64,000 bases of DNA from Algoriphagus mannitolivorans DSM 15301 (lineage in GTDB: Bacteria > Bacteroidota > Bacteroidia > Cytophagales > Cyclobacteriaceae). The notes under the pieces are model-generated. The model searched no databases and had not been told where the DNA came from. It saw only the letters and a program-made list of their open reading frames with translations. The stretch spans positions 62,001-126,000 of the forward strand of contig NZ_AUBV01000015.1 of the NCBI RefSeq assembly GCF_000429425.1. The letters run 5' to 3'. Made by a program: the position numbers and the translations under genes. Each line of letters opens with the position of its first letter. Positions within the stretch are counted from its first letter, which is position 1. Of this stretch, positions 37,240 through 45,586 are shown in pieces.

Positions 37240-38259
37240 ATGAATTCGAATACCCCAAAAGTCAGAGTAGCCATCAATGGTTTTGGAAGAATAGGCAGAT
37301 ATACGGCCAAGTTATTTTTTAACAACCCTCATTTTGAACTAGTTGCGATCAATGATCTTGCCGACCCCTCTTCGATTGCTCATCTCTTGAAATATGACTC
37401 GATTCATGGCAAGTTTGAAAAAGAAATTTCCTTGGCTCTTCCTTATCTCCAAATCAATGGAGAAAAAACCCTTTTGCTCAGTAAATCTGACCCTGAAAAT
37501 CTTCCCTGGGGTGAGTTGGAGATTGATATCGTCCTGGAATGTACCGGAAGATTCACTCACCGAGAGGGTGCCGAAAAGCATCTGAATGCCGGTGCTAAGC
37601 GGGTGATCATTTCGGCTCCTGTAGTCGATGAATCAATTCCCATGGTAGTTTTGGGAGTGAATGATGCTATTCTAAAAGGAAATGAGCGGATCATTTCCAA
37701 TGCCTCCTGTACCACCAATTGCCTTGCTCCGATGATCAAAATCTTGCATGAGAGATTTGGGGTGGTCAAAGGATATGCTTCCACGGTTCACTCTTATACC
37801 AATGATCAAAACCTTCACGATGCCCCCCATCGGGACTTAAGAAGGGCGAGGGCGGCTGCCTACTCTATTATTCCTACTACGACCAATGCCGGAAAAGCCT
37901 TGGACCGGGTATTGCCTGAATTGGAAGGAAGGATCGAAGCCTCTGCGATGAGAGTACCTGTGCCGGATGGTTCCCTGACAGATTTGATTGTCGAGCTGAG
38001 TCTTCCCGCAAGTGCAGAAGAAATCAATCAGGCCTTTAAAGAAGCCGAAAAATCAGAAATGAAAGGTTTCCTTCAAGTAGAGTCAGACCCGATAGTTTCA
38101 ATGGATATCATCGGAAATCCCCATTCCTGCATCGTGGACGAGGCATTGACCTCTTCCAAAGGAAATCTCGTCAAGATCGTAGGCTGGTATGACAATGAAT
38201 CCGGCTACGCCAATCGACTGATGAATCTTGCGGAGAAAATTTCAGGAATCAATCTCTGA
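37240..38259 (+). CDS. gap: Glyceraldehyde-3-phosphate dehydrogenase
   Basis: A 339-aa glycolytic enzyme that converts glyceraldehyde 3-phosphate to 1,3-bisphosphoglycerate with NAD+. The Rossmann loop is NGFGRIGR (residues 13-20), Asp39 in AINDLAD favours NAD, the catalytic Cys157 is in SNASCTTNCLAP, and the base His is in VHSYTNDQ. TTTNAGKAL replaces the more usual SSTGAAKA. Its 3' end overlaps the VOC gene on the other strand by 11 nt. It would use the triose phosphate released by the Eda reaction encoded nearby, but the two loci are not co-transcribed. Confidence 0.93.
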   Translation: MNSNTPKVRVAINGFGRIGRYTAKLFFNNPHFELVAINDLADPSSIAHLLKYDSIHGKFEKEISLALPYLQINGEKTLLLSKSDPENLPWGELEIDIVLECTGRFTHREGAEKHLNAGAKRVIISAPVVDESIPMVVLGVNDAILKGNERIISNASCTTNCLAPMIKILHERFGVVKGYASTVHSYTNDQNLHDAPHRDLRRARAAAYSIIPTTTNAGKALDRVLPELEGRIEASAMRVPVPDGSLTDLIVELSLPASAEEINQAFKEAEKSEMKGFLQVESDPIVSMDIIGNPHSCIVDEALTSSKGNLVKIVGWYDNESGYANRLMNLAEKISGINL

Positions 38260-39298
38260 CTCGGTTCAAGCCCAGCATTTTAACCAATAGCTTGGGCAGG
38301 TTTTTCTCTGGATTTCTGGTTCTCAGATCTAGAAAGAGATTTAGCTTTTCAAAAATCGGGACTTTGTGAGTTTCTACCAATTCGATTAATGTGCCGTCAG
38401 GATCCTCGAGGTAACAAAAGTGTCCGGCTGCTTTTCCCATGTCAAAACTGTTCTCACTGTCCACGGTAAAGGCAAACCCATTTTCCTGGGCTTGGTCTCT
38501 TAGATAGGAAGTGCCATTGATGTCCAAACAACAATGGATAAATCCCAAATCCCCCCAAAACCGGTTTTTAAAAATCTTGTTGGGCTTAGTCCCCATCACT
38601 TGAACAAGCTCTATTTGAGCCGGGCAAAGTAGAGCTCCAAAGGCCCCTGGATTTTTCCCTTTCATGGTCAGAAGTGCACGCTTGGTTTTCACCAAGCCAC
38701 CTTCCCAATTATAGCACAGCTCTTCTTTGTGGTATGCTAGTTCAGAAAAGCCCAATAAATCCTGATACAAAGCCTTGGATGTCTGAAGATCCGAGACGCC
38801 TATGCATACTCCCATGACGCCTCCATGAAGGTGCTTGCCTGAGGAAAACCAGGAGTGACATTCACAGATTTCAAAAACATTGTCAAAAGGATCTCTAATA
38901 AAAAAACTCTTATTTCCATCAGGATGAATAATTATCGGTGTCAATTGCTTCGAGCCGCAACTCTCCATCCAATGGACCGATTCCTCAATATTTTTACTCC
39001 TGATTTTGACTGCAAAAATCCCCAAATCTCCCCATTGGACCTGATTTATCGGAGGAATTGGAGTCCGGTTGGTAAACTGCCAAATTTCAAATCCACCTCC
39101 ACCCTGCATATTCATGGCCAATACCGCATGTCGGGAATAAACCTCCCCTCCGGTATATTCCTTCATCAGGATAGCTTCTGCTTTGTCTTGAAAAATGGGT
39201 ACATCCATCCCAAAGGCCTTTCTATACCATTTCCAGGAAGATTCCAAATCCTCTACCCCAATTCCTATTTGCTGGATTCCATTTAACTGATAGGCCAT
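38249..39298 (-). CDS. Two-domain VOC-family protein at the end of the arsenosugar operon
   Basis: A 349-aa vicinal-oxygen-chelate protein with two glyoxalase-like modules (about residues 5-150 and 158-312) and a basic C-terminal tail. Likely metal ligands in the second module are His255 in GFIHCCLDI and Glu306 in TLIELVE. A vicinal cysteine pair, Cys256-Cys257, directly follows the metal His, and a CECH cluster lies at 145-148. VOC enzymes include dioxygenases, glyoxalases and the C-As lyase ArsI. Its start lies 2 nt from the glycosyltransferase stop, so it is the last gene of the operon. A role in organoarsenic chemistry is inference. Confidence 0.78.
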   Translation of the reverse strand: MAYQLNGIQQIGIGVEDLESSWKWYRKAFGMDVPIFQDKAEAILMKEYTGGEVYSRHAVLAMNMQGGGGFEIWQFTNRTPIPPINQVQWGDLGIFAVKIRSKNIEESVHWMESCGSKQLTPIIIHPDGNKSFFIRDPFDNVFEICECHSWFSSGKHLHGGVMGVCIGVSDLQTSKALYQDLLGFSELAYHKEELCYNWEGGLVKTKRALLTMKGKNPGAFGALLCPAQIELVQVMGTKPNKIFKNRFWGDLGFIHCCLDINGTSYLRDQAQENGFAFTVDSENSFDMGKAAGHFCYLEDPDGTLIELVETHKVPIFEKLNLFLDLRTRNPEKNLPKLLVKMLGLNRVRD

Positions 39299-39300
39299 TA

Positions 39301-40005
39301 TTAGTTGTGAACCAGATATTTATGATAGATAGATTTCAATTTCTGAGGTGGAGTTCCAAAATGGAATCTGGTAAAAACCAAAAGGTTTACCAATTGAACT
39401 CTGAGCCAGGAATTGGAGTGATATTTTCGTGCAGAGACTAAGATGGACTTGGGAATAATGTGAAAAGTCGTTCTTTTTTTGATTTTTCGAACCAAATCAA
39501 AATCCTCCATCAAGCAAAAATCAGGATCGAATCCTCCCAATTCATGAAAGAAAGTGGAAGAAATAAACAAGGTTTGATCTCCCCCTCCGGAAAACATTCC
39601 ATTAAATCGGGTCATCCATCCGTTGATTTTCAAAAGGAAATCAGAAGAATCAAATCGATATCGATAACAGCCTGCCCGATAGCCGGACAACCTCGCTTTC
39701 TGAATATCTTCGGCAAAGCTTGAAAGTGGTCGGGTATCAGCATGAACAAAATACAGGGTATTTCCCTTGGCATATTTGGCTCCCAAGTTTAATTGCTTTG
39801 CGCGGGAGGCCTCTTTTAACTCATATACCGCTGCTCCATGGAAACGGGCGAGTTCTGCACTCCCATCCGTGCTTCCCCCATCTACTACAATCAAGTCTTC
39901 AATAAAATCTCCCCCACAGTTTCGGATCCAAGGAATCAATTCCTGGAGATTTTGCTTCTCATTCAGCACTGGAATAATGACAGAAAGCCTCAATACATCG
40001 TTCAT
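39301..40005 (-). CDS. TIGR04283-type arsenosugar biosynthesis glycosyltransferase
   Basis: A 234-aa GT-A (family 2) glycosyltransferase: LSVIIPVLNEKQNL at the N-terminus, VVDGGSTDGS, FVHADTRP (the DxD-like site) and a C-terminal LVNLLVFTRFHFGTPPQKL typical of this subfamily. The TIGR04283 group is defined by co-occurrence with ArsM, ArsS and a TIGR04282 protein, all present here. It would add a sugar to the arsenical product, though the acceptor is not established. It overlaps the DUF6134 gene by 4 nt and is followed after 2 nt by the VOC gene. Confidence 0.87.
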   Translation of the reverse strand: MNDVLRLSVIIPVLNEKQNLQELIPWIRNCGGDFIEDLIVVDGGSTDGSAELARFHGAAVYELKEASRAKQLNLGAKYAKGNTLYFVHADTRPLSSFAEDIQKARLSGYRAGCYRYRFDSSDFLLKINGWMTRFNGMFSGGGDQTLFISSTFFHELGGFDPDFCLMEDFDLVRKIKKRTTFHIIPKSILVSARKYHSNSWLRVQLVNLLVFTRFHFGTPPQKLKSIYHKYLVHN

Positions 40006-40607
40006 CTTATCCTTCGGATTTGATAATTTTTGATTGGATTTTCAAGTACGATCTTTTCCAATATTCCGGATTTATAAAAGTACCGATTTGCATTTCCATC
40101 AATTTTAATCTCATAAACCCCAGGCTGAATCTGGGTGATTTTCTGAGAAACTCCATACACTTCAGAAAGGAAAACATCCTCATGCTTGGGTTCATGAAAA
40201 AAAAGCTTGGTACTGCACCAAGTCAAAGGTCCATTAACAGGCTTTTGATTTTCATATTTATAAGTATTGGCATCGACCTCGTAGTGCCTTCCATTCCATT
40301 GAACGGTTGAAAGAAAATCTCCCCGATTGGTTTTGGATTCGGATTTGGTCCTGACTATTTCGTCATGAAGGAATTGGGAAACGGTAGAAAAGCGCAGATC
40401 CACATTTCCAAAAAACCAAAACTTCACAAAGCTCTCCACTTTGTAAACCTGGGAATTGTTGATTTCCGGTGTTTTTTCTGCAACCAACTCCCCAATCTTC
40501 AAACCCAAAACTAGAATCTCATAACGCAGTGATTCTGCTTTGCCTTGAGAGAAGACCGGATTCGCCAAAAAGCAGAAAATTAAACCGAAAGCTAACCAAA
40601 ACTTCAC
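40002..40607 (-). CDS. Secreted DUF6134-like protein inside the arsenosugar operon
   Basis: A 201-aa protein starting at GTG, with a signal peptide (FWLAFGLIFCFLANPVFSQG). The mature part is beta-rich: YEILVLGLKIGELVAEK, NRGDFLSTVQWNGRHYEVDA and YFYKSGILEKIVLENP resemble DUF6134/DUF3108-type periplasmic barrels. It starts 1 nt after the arsM stop and overlaps the next glycosyltransferase by 4 nt, so it is firmly part of the operon. It is the only member predicted to be exported. Function unknown; binding or export of a product is a guess. Confidence 0.7.
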   Translation of the reverse strand: MKFWLAFGLIFCFLANPVFSQGKAESLRYEILVLGLKIGELVAEKTPEINNSQVYKVESFVKFWFFGNVDLRFSTVSQFLHDEIVRTKSESKTNRGDFLSTVQWNGRHYEVDANTYKYENQKPVNGPLTWCSTKLFFHEPKHEDVFLSEVYGVSQKITQIQPGVYEIKIDGNANRYFYKSGILEKIVLENPIKNYQIRRIR

Positions 40608-40608
40608 C

Positions 40609-41580
40609 CTAGCAGCAGCCTCCTCCGTCGTAGAAATAAGTGGACTCAGAAATGAATATGTCCGGTCGATTCAAGGACGCAATAGCGTTTGCAGTCTTAT
40701 CACACACCGACAAAGGCTGATTTTGAAGAAGGATATGACCGGCCTTGTCATCAAAATATTCCTCTTCTCCATAATAAATCGCTGCTTTTCCAGTGAAAAT
40801 GCATGGACCATCAGCAGGCATAGGATCTTTGATTGCGCAGATTTCTACAGACTCCAGATAAATCAACTTTTCGGTGTCATATTGACCCGGAGCCAAAACA
40901 CGATAAGGCCTTTTGGCTCTGACTTCCACAGTTCCAAATCCTGCATCGGTAATCATTCGAAGGTAGTCCTTCAATGTCAAAGAACCGCTAAGGCATAATG
41001 CTCTGAGCTTTGGGTCATTTCGGAGCTGATCAGGAATAGGATCCTCCGAAATTGGATCACTCAAAACCAGCCTTCCATGAGGCTTCAATACCCGGTAAAT
41101 CTCTTTTAAAGCCTTTTGAAGATCTTCCTGAGTGAAAATGTTGAAGAGGCAGTTTTGCGCCGCAACATCGATGCTGTTGTCTTCTACCGGCAGGTCTAGA
41201 GCCGTGCCTTTTTTCAAGGTCACAAAATCTCTCTTAAACCATGGATTGAGTTTCTCAGCTTCATAAAGGTTTTTGTCGCAAGCATCCAACATCTCATCGA
41301 CCACGTCCACTCCGACGACTCCTGCAGCCTGACGGGAAAAATATGCAAACTGAAGAACTTCCATCCCTCCGCCTACACCCACATAGAGAATCCTCGGCTG
41401 ACGAACCAAGTCTCTCGGGTGAACGGTACTCCCGCACCCATAATTCATTTCTTGCATGATTCTCGGGATTTCCAAGCCCGGAAGCTGCCAAATGGGTGTG
41501 GTGGTACAACAAAGCCCTACATCGGGCTTTAAAGCGGCTTGCTTATATACATCAACCGTGGTATCTAAATATTGACTCAT
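40609..41580 (-). CDS. arsM: Arsenite methyltransferase ArsM (arsenosugar type)
   Basis: A 323-aa SAM-dependent methyltransferase; the ATG at 41580 (MSQYLDTTVDVYKQ) is preferred to one six codons upstream. The SAM loop is YVGVGGGMEVLQ (residues 66-77). Cysteines proposed to bind As(III) are present: Cys144 in QNCLFN and Cys196 in LCLSG, matching the two conserved Cys of ArsM enzymes, plus a vicinal pair Cys24-Cys25, Cys49, and a C-terminal GGGCC (322-323). It converts arsenite to methylated arsenicals. It overlaps the TIGR04282 gene by 29 nt. The length and the extra C-terminal cysteines fit the arsenosugar-cluster form. Confidence 0.88.
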   Translation of the reverse strand: MSQYLDTTVDVYKQAALKPDVGLCCTTTPIWQLPGLEIPRIMQEMNYGCGSTVHPRDLVRQPRILYVGVGGGMEVLQFAYFSRQAAGVVGVDVVDEMLDACDKNLYEAEKLNPWFKRDFVTLKKGTALDLPVEDNSIDVAAQNCLFNIFTQEDLQKALKEIYRVLKPHGRLVLSDPISEDPIPDQLRNDPKLRALCLSGSLTLKDYLRMITDAGFGTVEVRAKRPYRVLAPGQYDTEKLIYLESVEICAIKDPMPADGPCIFTGKAAIYYGEEEYFDDKAGHILLQNQPLSVCDKTANAIASLNRPDIFISESTYFYDGGGCC

Positions 41581-42175
41581 ACTGAGGCTTTTTATCAATT
41601 AATTTTTTTAAATCTTCTGCTGTATCTATATCATTCAGCATTTCCAACAAACTCACTTTCAAACCTTTCCTTTCAGCTTTTTCCAAAGTCTGCTTCAAAA
41701 CCGACTCGGTACTCCAGGCTACCTGCTCAAAAATCTCCTTTTGTAGAGAATTCATCCCAAGAAGATAATATCCTCCATCCTCAGCAGGACCTAAAACTAA
41801 ATCATTTCCATCCAGAATTTGGGCAGCTTCTGTAACTAATTCAGCCTTGATTTCCGGACAATCTGTCCCGATAATCAAGGCTTTCTTATATCCAAACTTA
41901 AGGACTTCCTGAAAAGCATTTTTCATTCTTTCTCCCAAATCATCTCCTTTTTGCAATCCAAAGCTCATCAAAGCCGAAGGTTTTTGCTCCGGAATGAAAT
42001 CAGAATAAAAGATGAAAATCTCAAATTGTGTTTTGATTGCTTCTTTCAGAGTTAAATCAACCAATTGGTGATAAATCTCCAAAGCCTTTTCATTCCCTAT
42101 TGTGGCAGCCAGTCTGGTTTTGACTTTTCCCAACTCCGGATTTTTCTGGAAAATAAGCAATGCAACTTCCTTCAT
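41552..42175 (-). CDS. TIGR04282-type arsenosugar biosynthesis glycosyltransferase
   Basis: A 207-aa nucleotidyltransferase-like GT-A protein: LLIFQKNPELGKVKTRLA at the N-terminus, LGERMKNAF, LIIGTDCPEI and LGPAEDGGYYLLGM in the core, and NDIDTAEDL at the end. The subfamily is defined by linkage to arsenosugar genes. The start ATG at 42175 overlaps the arsS stop as TGATG, so translation is coupled; its own end overlaps arsM. It probably prepares or transfers the sugar unit; the exact reaction is unproven. Confidence 0.87.
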   Translation of the reverse strand: MKEVALLIFQKNPELGKVKTRLAATIGNEKALEIYHQLVDLTLKEAIKTQFEIFIFYSDFIPEQKPSALMSFGLQKGDDLGERMKNAFQEVLKFGYKKALIIGTDCPEIKAELVTEAAQILDGNDLVLGPAEDGGYYLLGMNSLQKEIFEQVAWSTESVLKQTLEKAERKGLKVSLLEMLNDIDTAEDLKKLIDKKPQYESIFRYHG

Positions 42176-43227
42176 CAGGCTGTAGCTCCTCCACAACTTG
42201 ATCCTGCACCGGCAGTACAGCCGAAACAGTGATTGTTAACTTTGATATCTCGGGCAAGGAGGGCATTTCCATCCCATTTGGAGATATGTTGGGAGGATTT
42301 TTCATCCACTTTCATCTCCAGCATTTGATTGAAATCACAATCATACAGCCAGCCATCCCAGCCGATGGAAATGGTATTTCTACACATGACACCTGCGGCA
42401 GCACTGGGGTTAAAAGCATCTATTAGCTTTTCCATGTAAGACTCATAGTTTTCAGAACGGATCAAATAATCCAGAAAACGAGAGATCGGAATATTGGTAA
42501 TTGCAAAAAGGGAATTGAAATGAACGCCAAATTTATCCAAAAGCTTCTTTTTGAATTCTCGTTCAAGTTCATCCTGGGCCCCAGGCAGAAATGCCCCGGA
42601 GGGATTATAGACCAAGTTCAAACTTAAGCCAGTCCCTTCCATTCCATAGCCTACCGCGTTAAGCCTTTTTAAAGCTTCAATGGATTTTTCAAAAACTCCG
42701 TCTCCCCGCTGTGAGTCTGTTCTCAATGCGGTGAAATAGGGCAAAGAAGAAACTACCTCTACTCGATTTTCTTTAAAGAAATCCGGTAAGTCATGGTATT
42801 TCGGATTGGCCAAAATGATCGTGAGATTACAGCGAACCAGAATGCTAATGTCCGGTCTGGCATTTCTGATCTCAGTTACAAACCAGCGAAACTCAGGATT
42901 CATTTCTGGAGCTCCTCCAGTCAGATCCACCGTATGAATGCTTGTCTCATGAGTAATGACTCTCAGGCACTCCAGCATAGTTTCCCGAGTCATGATTTCC
43001 TTTCGGTCAGGCCCGGCATCGACATGACAATGCTTGCAGACCTGGTTGCACATTTTGCCTAGGTTGACCTGAAAAATCTCAATTTGAGTGGGCTTCAAAG
43101 GAAACAGCCCTATGGTTTGAAGATGTGCTTGGAATGATTTTTTCCCATTGGGCAATTGTTCTTCAAGAATTTCAAGAGCTTCTTCAGGATTGGAAAGAGT
43201 ATGATTTAAAGCTTTGAGAGACTTCAT
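42175..43227 (-). CDS. arsS: Arsenosugar biosynthesis radical SAM protein ArsS
   Basis: A 350-aa radical SAM enzyme. The [4Fe-4S] motif is Cys60-x3-Cys64-x2-Cys67 (CNQVCKHC), followed by VDLTGGAPEMNPEF. The C-terminal Cys-rich region has Cys334, Cys337 and Cys345 (CFGC, then SSCGG). Related proteins are often selenoproteins; here the positions are Cys, and the terminal TGA is a true stop because it overlaps the next start (TGATG). ArsS is proposed to transfer the 5'-deoxyadenosyl group of SAM to dimethylarsenic. Its start overlaps the AhpD-like stop (TAATG). Confidence 0.9.
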   Translation of the reverse strand: MKSLKALNHTLSNPEEALEILEEQLPNGKKSFQAHLQTIGLFPLKPTQIEIFQVNLGKMCNQVCKHCHVDAGPDRKEIMTRETMLECLRVITHETSIHTVDLTGGAPEMNPEFRWFVTEIRNARPDISILVRCNLTIILANPKYHDLPDFFKENRVEVVSSLPYFTALRTDSQRGDGVFEKSIEALKRLNAVGYGMEGTGLSLNLVYNPSGAFLPGAQDELEREFKKKLLDKFGVHFNSLFAITNIPISRFLDYLIRSENYESYMEKLIDAFNPSAAAGVMCRNTISIGWDGWLYDCDFNQMLEMKVDEKSSQHISKWDGNALLARDIKVNNHCFGCTAGAGSSCGGATA

Positions 43228-43559
43228 TACATCGTGATTTCTTTGATCTTATTCATCATTTGAGTCCCATGGACCAAAGATGCTCCTCCTCTAATCGCAG
43301 CAGCTACGTGCACGGCTTCCATCATCTGCTCCTCATCGCATCCCTTTTCCAGGGTATCAGAGGTATAGGCATCAATGCAGTATGGACATTGGATGGCATG
43401 GGCCACGGCTAATGCGATCAATGATTTTTCACGGGCAGTGAGTGCTCCTTCTTTAAAAACTTCTGCGTAGTAGGCGAAAAATTTATCTCCCATTGCTTTT
43501 TGTAGCTCGGTGATGTTTCCAAATTTTTTGAGGTCCTCAGGGTTGTAGTAAGTTTTCAT
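43227..43559 (-). CDS. Arsenosugar-associated AhpD/carboxymuconolactone decarboxylase-like protein
   Basis: A 110-aa all-helical protein of the AhpD fold with the redox pair Cys58-Pro-Tyr-Cys61 and the following acidic/His environment (AHAIQCPYCIDAYT). This peroxidase-like family travels with arsS and arsM and may supply reducing power or handle arsenical-thiol intermediates. It is the first gene of the seven-gene operon that runs to 38249 on the minus strand. No ArsR-type regulator lies upstream, and I found no good consensus promoter in the 227 nt before the terminator at 43787. Confidence 0.87.
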   Translation of the reverse strand: MKTYYNPEDLKKFGNITELQKAMGDKFFAYYAEVFKEGALTAREKSLIALAVAHAIQCPYCIDAYTSDTLEKGCDEEQMMEAVHVAAAIRGGASLVHGTQMMNKIKEITM

Positions 43560-43786
43560 GTTTGATTTTTTTGTTGAAATACGATGTTTCTTAAAATTCA
43601 GATTGAGTCTCCTTTACAAACTCTCAAATCCCTCTGTTTTGTTCAGGCTTAGGAGACCATTTAATAAAGAAACTGAAAACCTACCCTATTTTTCAAGGTT
43701 AAAATGAATCTTGATCCTAATCACATTTAAATCAATGGATTAAGAAATCAGATTTTTTCCATCTTGGATTCAATTAGGTAAGAAGC

Positions 43787-43814
43787 AAAAAAAGCCCTTT
43801 TCAGGGCTTTTTTT
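43787..43814 (-). terminator. Terminator of the hexuronate transport operon
   Basis: A perfect 12-bp stem AAAAAAAGCCCT / AGGGCTTTTTTT with a 4-nt loop, starting at the dctM stop codon and separating this operon from the arsenosugar operon. Confidence 0.9.
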
Positions 43815-45111
43815 ATAATAAATCAAACACTCTCGGCAGGAATAGGGTGATCTCCGGGAACAACATGATCAAGGCGAGAGCCAAAATCATGGCAAGGAAA
43901 AACGGCAATAAGGGTCGAATAACTTGGGTCAGGGAAATTTTGGCAATCGATACACCTACAAATAGAAGCGAGCCTACTGGTGGAGTACATAATCCTATAC
44001 ATAGATTGACCACCATCATGATTCCAAAATGTACCGGATCCACTCCTACTCTCGTCACCACCGGTAAGAAGATGGGAGTAAAAATCAGCACTGCTGGTGT
44101 GATGTCCATGAAAATCCCTACCCCTAACAAAATCAGATTGATCAGAATCAAAATCACCCATTTGTTGTCGCTGACATTCAGCATAAAATCACTGATCATC
44201 TGAGGAATATCCTCAGCCGACATGACCCAAGACATACTCATGGAAGTTCCGATCAGGAGCAAAACCACCGCTGTAGTCTCGGAAGCTCTCACTAGAATTC
44301 CTGGGAGCTCCTTCACATTCAATTCGCGGTAGGCAAAAGACAACACCAGCGTATAAACCACTGCAATTGCGGAGGCTTCGGTTGCTGTGAAAACCCCAAT
44401 GACTATTCCTCCAATCACTACAATCAACAGGAATAAGCTAGGCAAGGCTCTCCAAAAGGAAGTGCCCAATTGTCCCAGAGTTACCCTGTCTCCATTTGGG
44501 AGTTTGTTTTTCTTGATAAAAATCGCTGCGCAGGCCATCAAAACCAGTCCCAACAAAAGCCCCGGAAGGTATCCAGCGACAAAGAGCGCCGCAATTGATA
44601 CCCCTCCGCTGGCGAGGGAATAGATGATCAGGACATTCGAAGGAGGAATAATCAAACCCGTGGTCGAGGAAGTAATATTCACTGCGGCTCCGAGAGTTTT
44701 TGGGTAGCCTTCTGCATCCATCCTTTTTCCCAAAATACTTCCTAAGGCTGAAGCGGCAGCGGCGGCAGAGCCAGCAATTGCTCCAAAAAGCATGGAAGCA
44801 ATGATATTGACATACAAAAGCCCACCGGGAAGTCTTCCGGTGAGACTTTTGGCAAAATCAATTAACCGATTCGCAATTCCTCCCCGGTTCATAATTTCCC
44901 CGGCCAGTACAAAGAACGGAATGGCCAAAAGGGCAAAACTGTCCAAGCCCGTTGCCATTCGCTGAGCGATCGTCGTTGAGGCTGGCAAAGCCGAAACTGT
45001 AATAATTAGCGTAAAGAAGCTTGATAAGCCCAAGCTCCAAGCCACAGGGACACCCAAAATCAGGAGCGTGACAAAACTTAATACCAAAATGGCAATACTG
45101 ATCCACTCCAT
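43813..45111 (-). CDS. dctM: TRAP transporter large membrane subunit
   Basis: A 432-aa inner-membrane protein with about twelve to thirteen helices and the DctM signatures GAIAGSAAAAASALGSIL and TSSTTGLIIPPSNVLIIYS in the N-terminal half, and LCTPPVGSLLFVGVSIAK in the C-terminal half. It is the Na+-driven transport subunit that works with the small DctQ protein and a DctP binding protein. The dctQ gene is 1 nt upstream. Linkage with eda and kdgK suggests a sugar-acid substrate such as a hexuronate. It ends in a strong terminator. Confidence 0.92.
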   Translation of the reverse strand: MEWISIAILVLSFVTLLILGVPVAWSLGLSSFFTLIITVSALPASTTIAQRMATGLDSFALLAIPFFVLAGEIMNRGGIANRLIDFAKSLTGRLPGGLLYVNIIASMLFGAIAGSAAAAASALGSILGKRMDAEGYPKTLGAAVNITSSTTGLIIPPSNVLIIYSLASGGVSIAALFVAGYLPGLLLGLVLMACAAIFIKKNKLPNGDRVTLGQLGTSFWRALPSLFLLIVVIGGIVIGVFTATEASAIAVVYTLVLSFAYRELNVKELPGILVRASETTAVVLLLIGTSMSMSWVMSAEDIPQMISDFMLNVSDNKWVILILINLILLGVGIFMDITPAVLIFTPIFLPVVTRVGVDPVHFGIMMVVNLCIGLCTPPVGSLLFVGVSIAKISLTQVIRPLLPFFLAMILALALIMLFPEITLFLPRVFDLL

Positions 45112-45112
45112 C

Positions 45113-45586
45113 TTATTCCTGGTTTTTTATGAGTTGAACAATGTGAAAAAGGTGGTAATAGACCACCAAAACTCCGGAGATTGGAACTATACCATAAATC
45201 CAACTCAAAGGAATCTGGAGAGTGGCTGATTTTTGCTGGAGAATCTGGGTGATATACACGAGGTTGCCTCCACCCCAAATCATAATCACCAAGCCGAAAA
45301 ACACTACCAAGCCATGAATGAAAAATTGGAGGTAAAGCAATTGCTTTCCTTTAAGTTTTTCGGGCACAATGTCGATGGCAAGATGTCCGTTTTTCCCAGA
45401 AACATAGGCGGCACCGGCCAATCCCAACCAGATCATCATATATCTGGAAAGCTCATCGGTGAAGGAACTTGGATCCCCCAAAACATATCTTGAGAATACC
45501 TGCCAGGTCACGTTGATCACCATCAATCCCATGAGGACAGCAATCAAAGCACGGATAAATTGATCTAAAAACAGCTTTAATTTCAT
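45113..45586 (-). CDS. dctQ: TRAP transporter small membrane subunit
   Basis: A 157-aa protein with four helices. The DctQ family pattern is clear: WQVFSRYVLGDPSSFTDELSRYMMIWLGLAGAAYVSG, then HLAIDIVPEKL. It pairs with DctM. Its start overlaps the dctP stop by 4 nt and its stop is 1 nt from dctM. Confidence 0.9.
   Translation of the reverse strand: MKLKLFLDQFIRALIAVLMGLMVINVTWQVFSRYVLGDPSSFTDELSRYMMIWLGLAGAAYVSGKNGHLAIDIVPEKLKGKQLLYLQFFIHGLVVFFGLVIMIWGGGNLVYITQILQQKSATLQIPLSWIYGIVPISGVLVVYYHLFHIVQLIKNQE

Noticed and set aside
42175..42177. In-frame selenocysteine (TGA) in arsS
   Set aside because: The TGA overlaps the ATG of the next gene as TGATG, and the expected redox positions already carry Cys.
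43560..43786. A consensus promoter for the arsenosugar operon
   Set aside because: Only one-mismatch -7 boxes (for example TAACCTTG on the minus strand) without a spaced -33 element were found.
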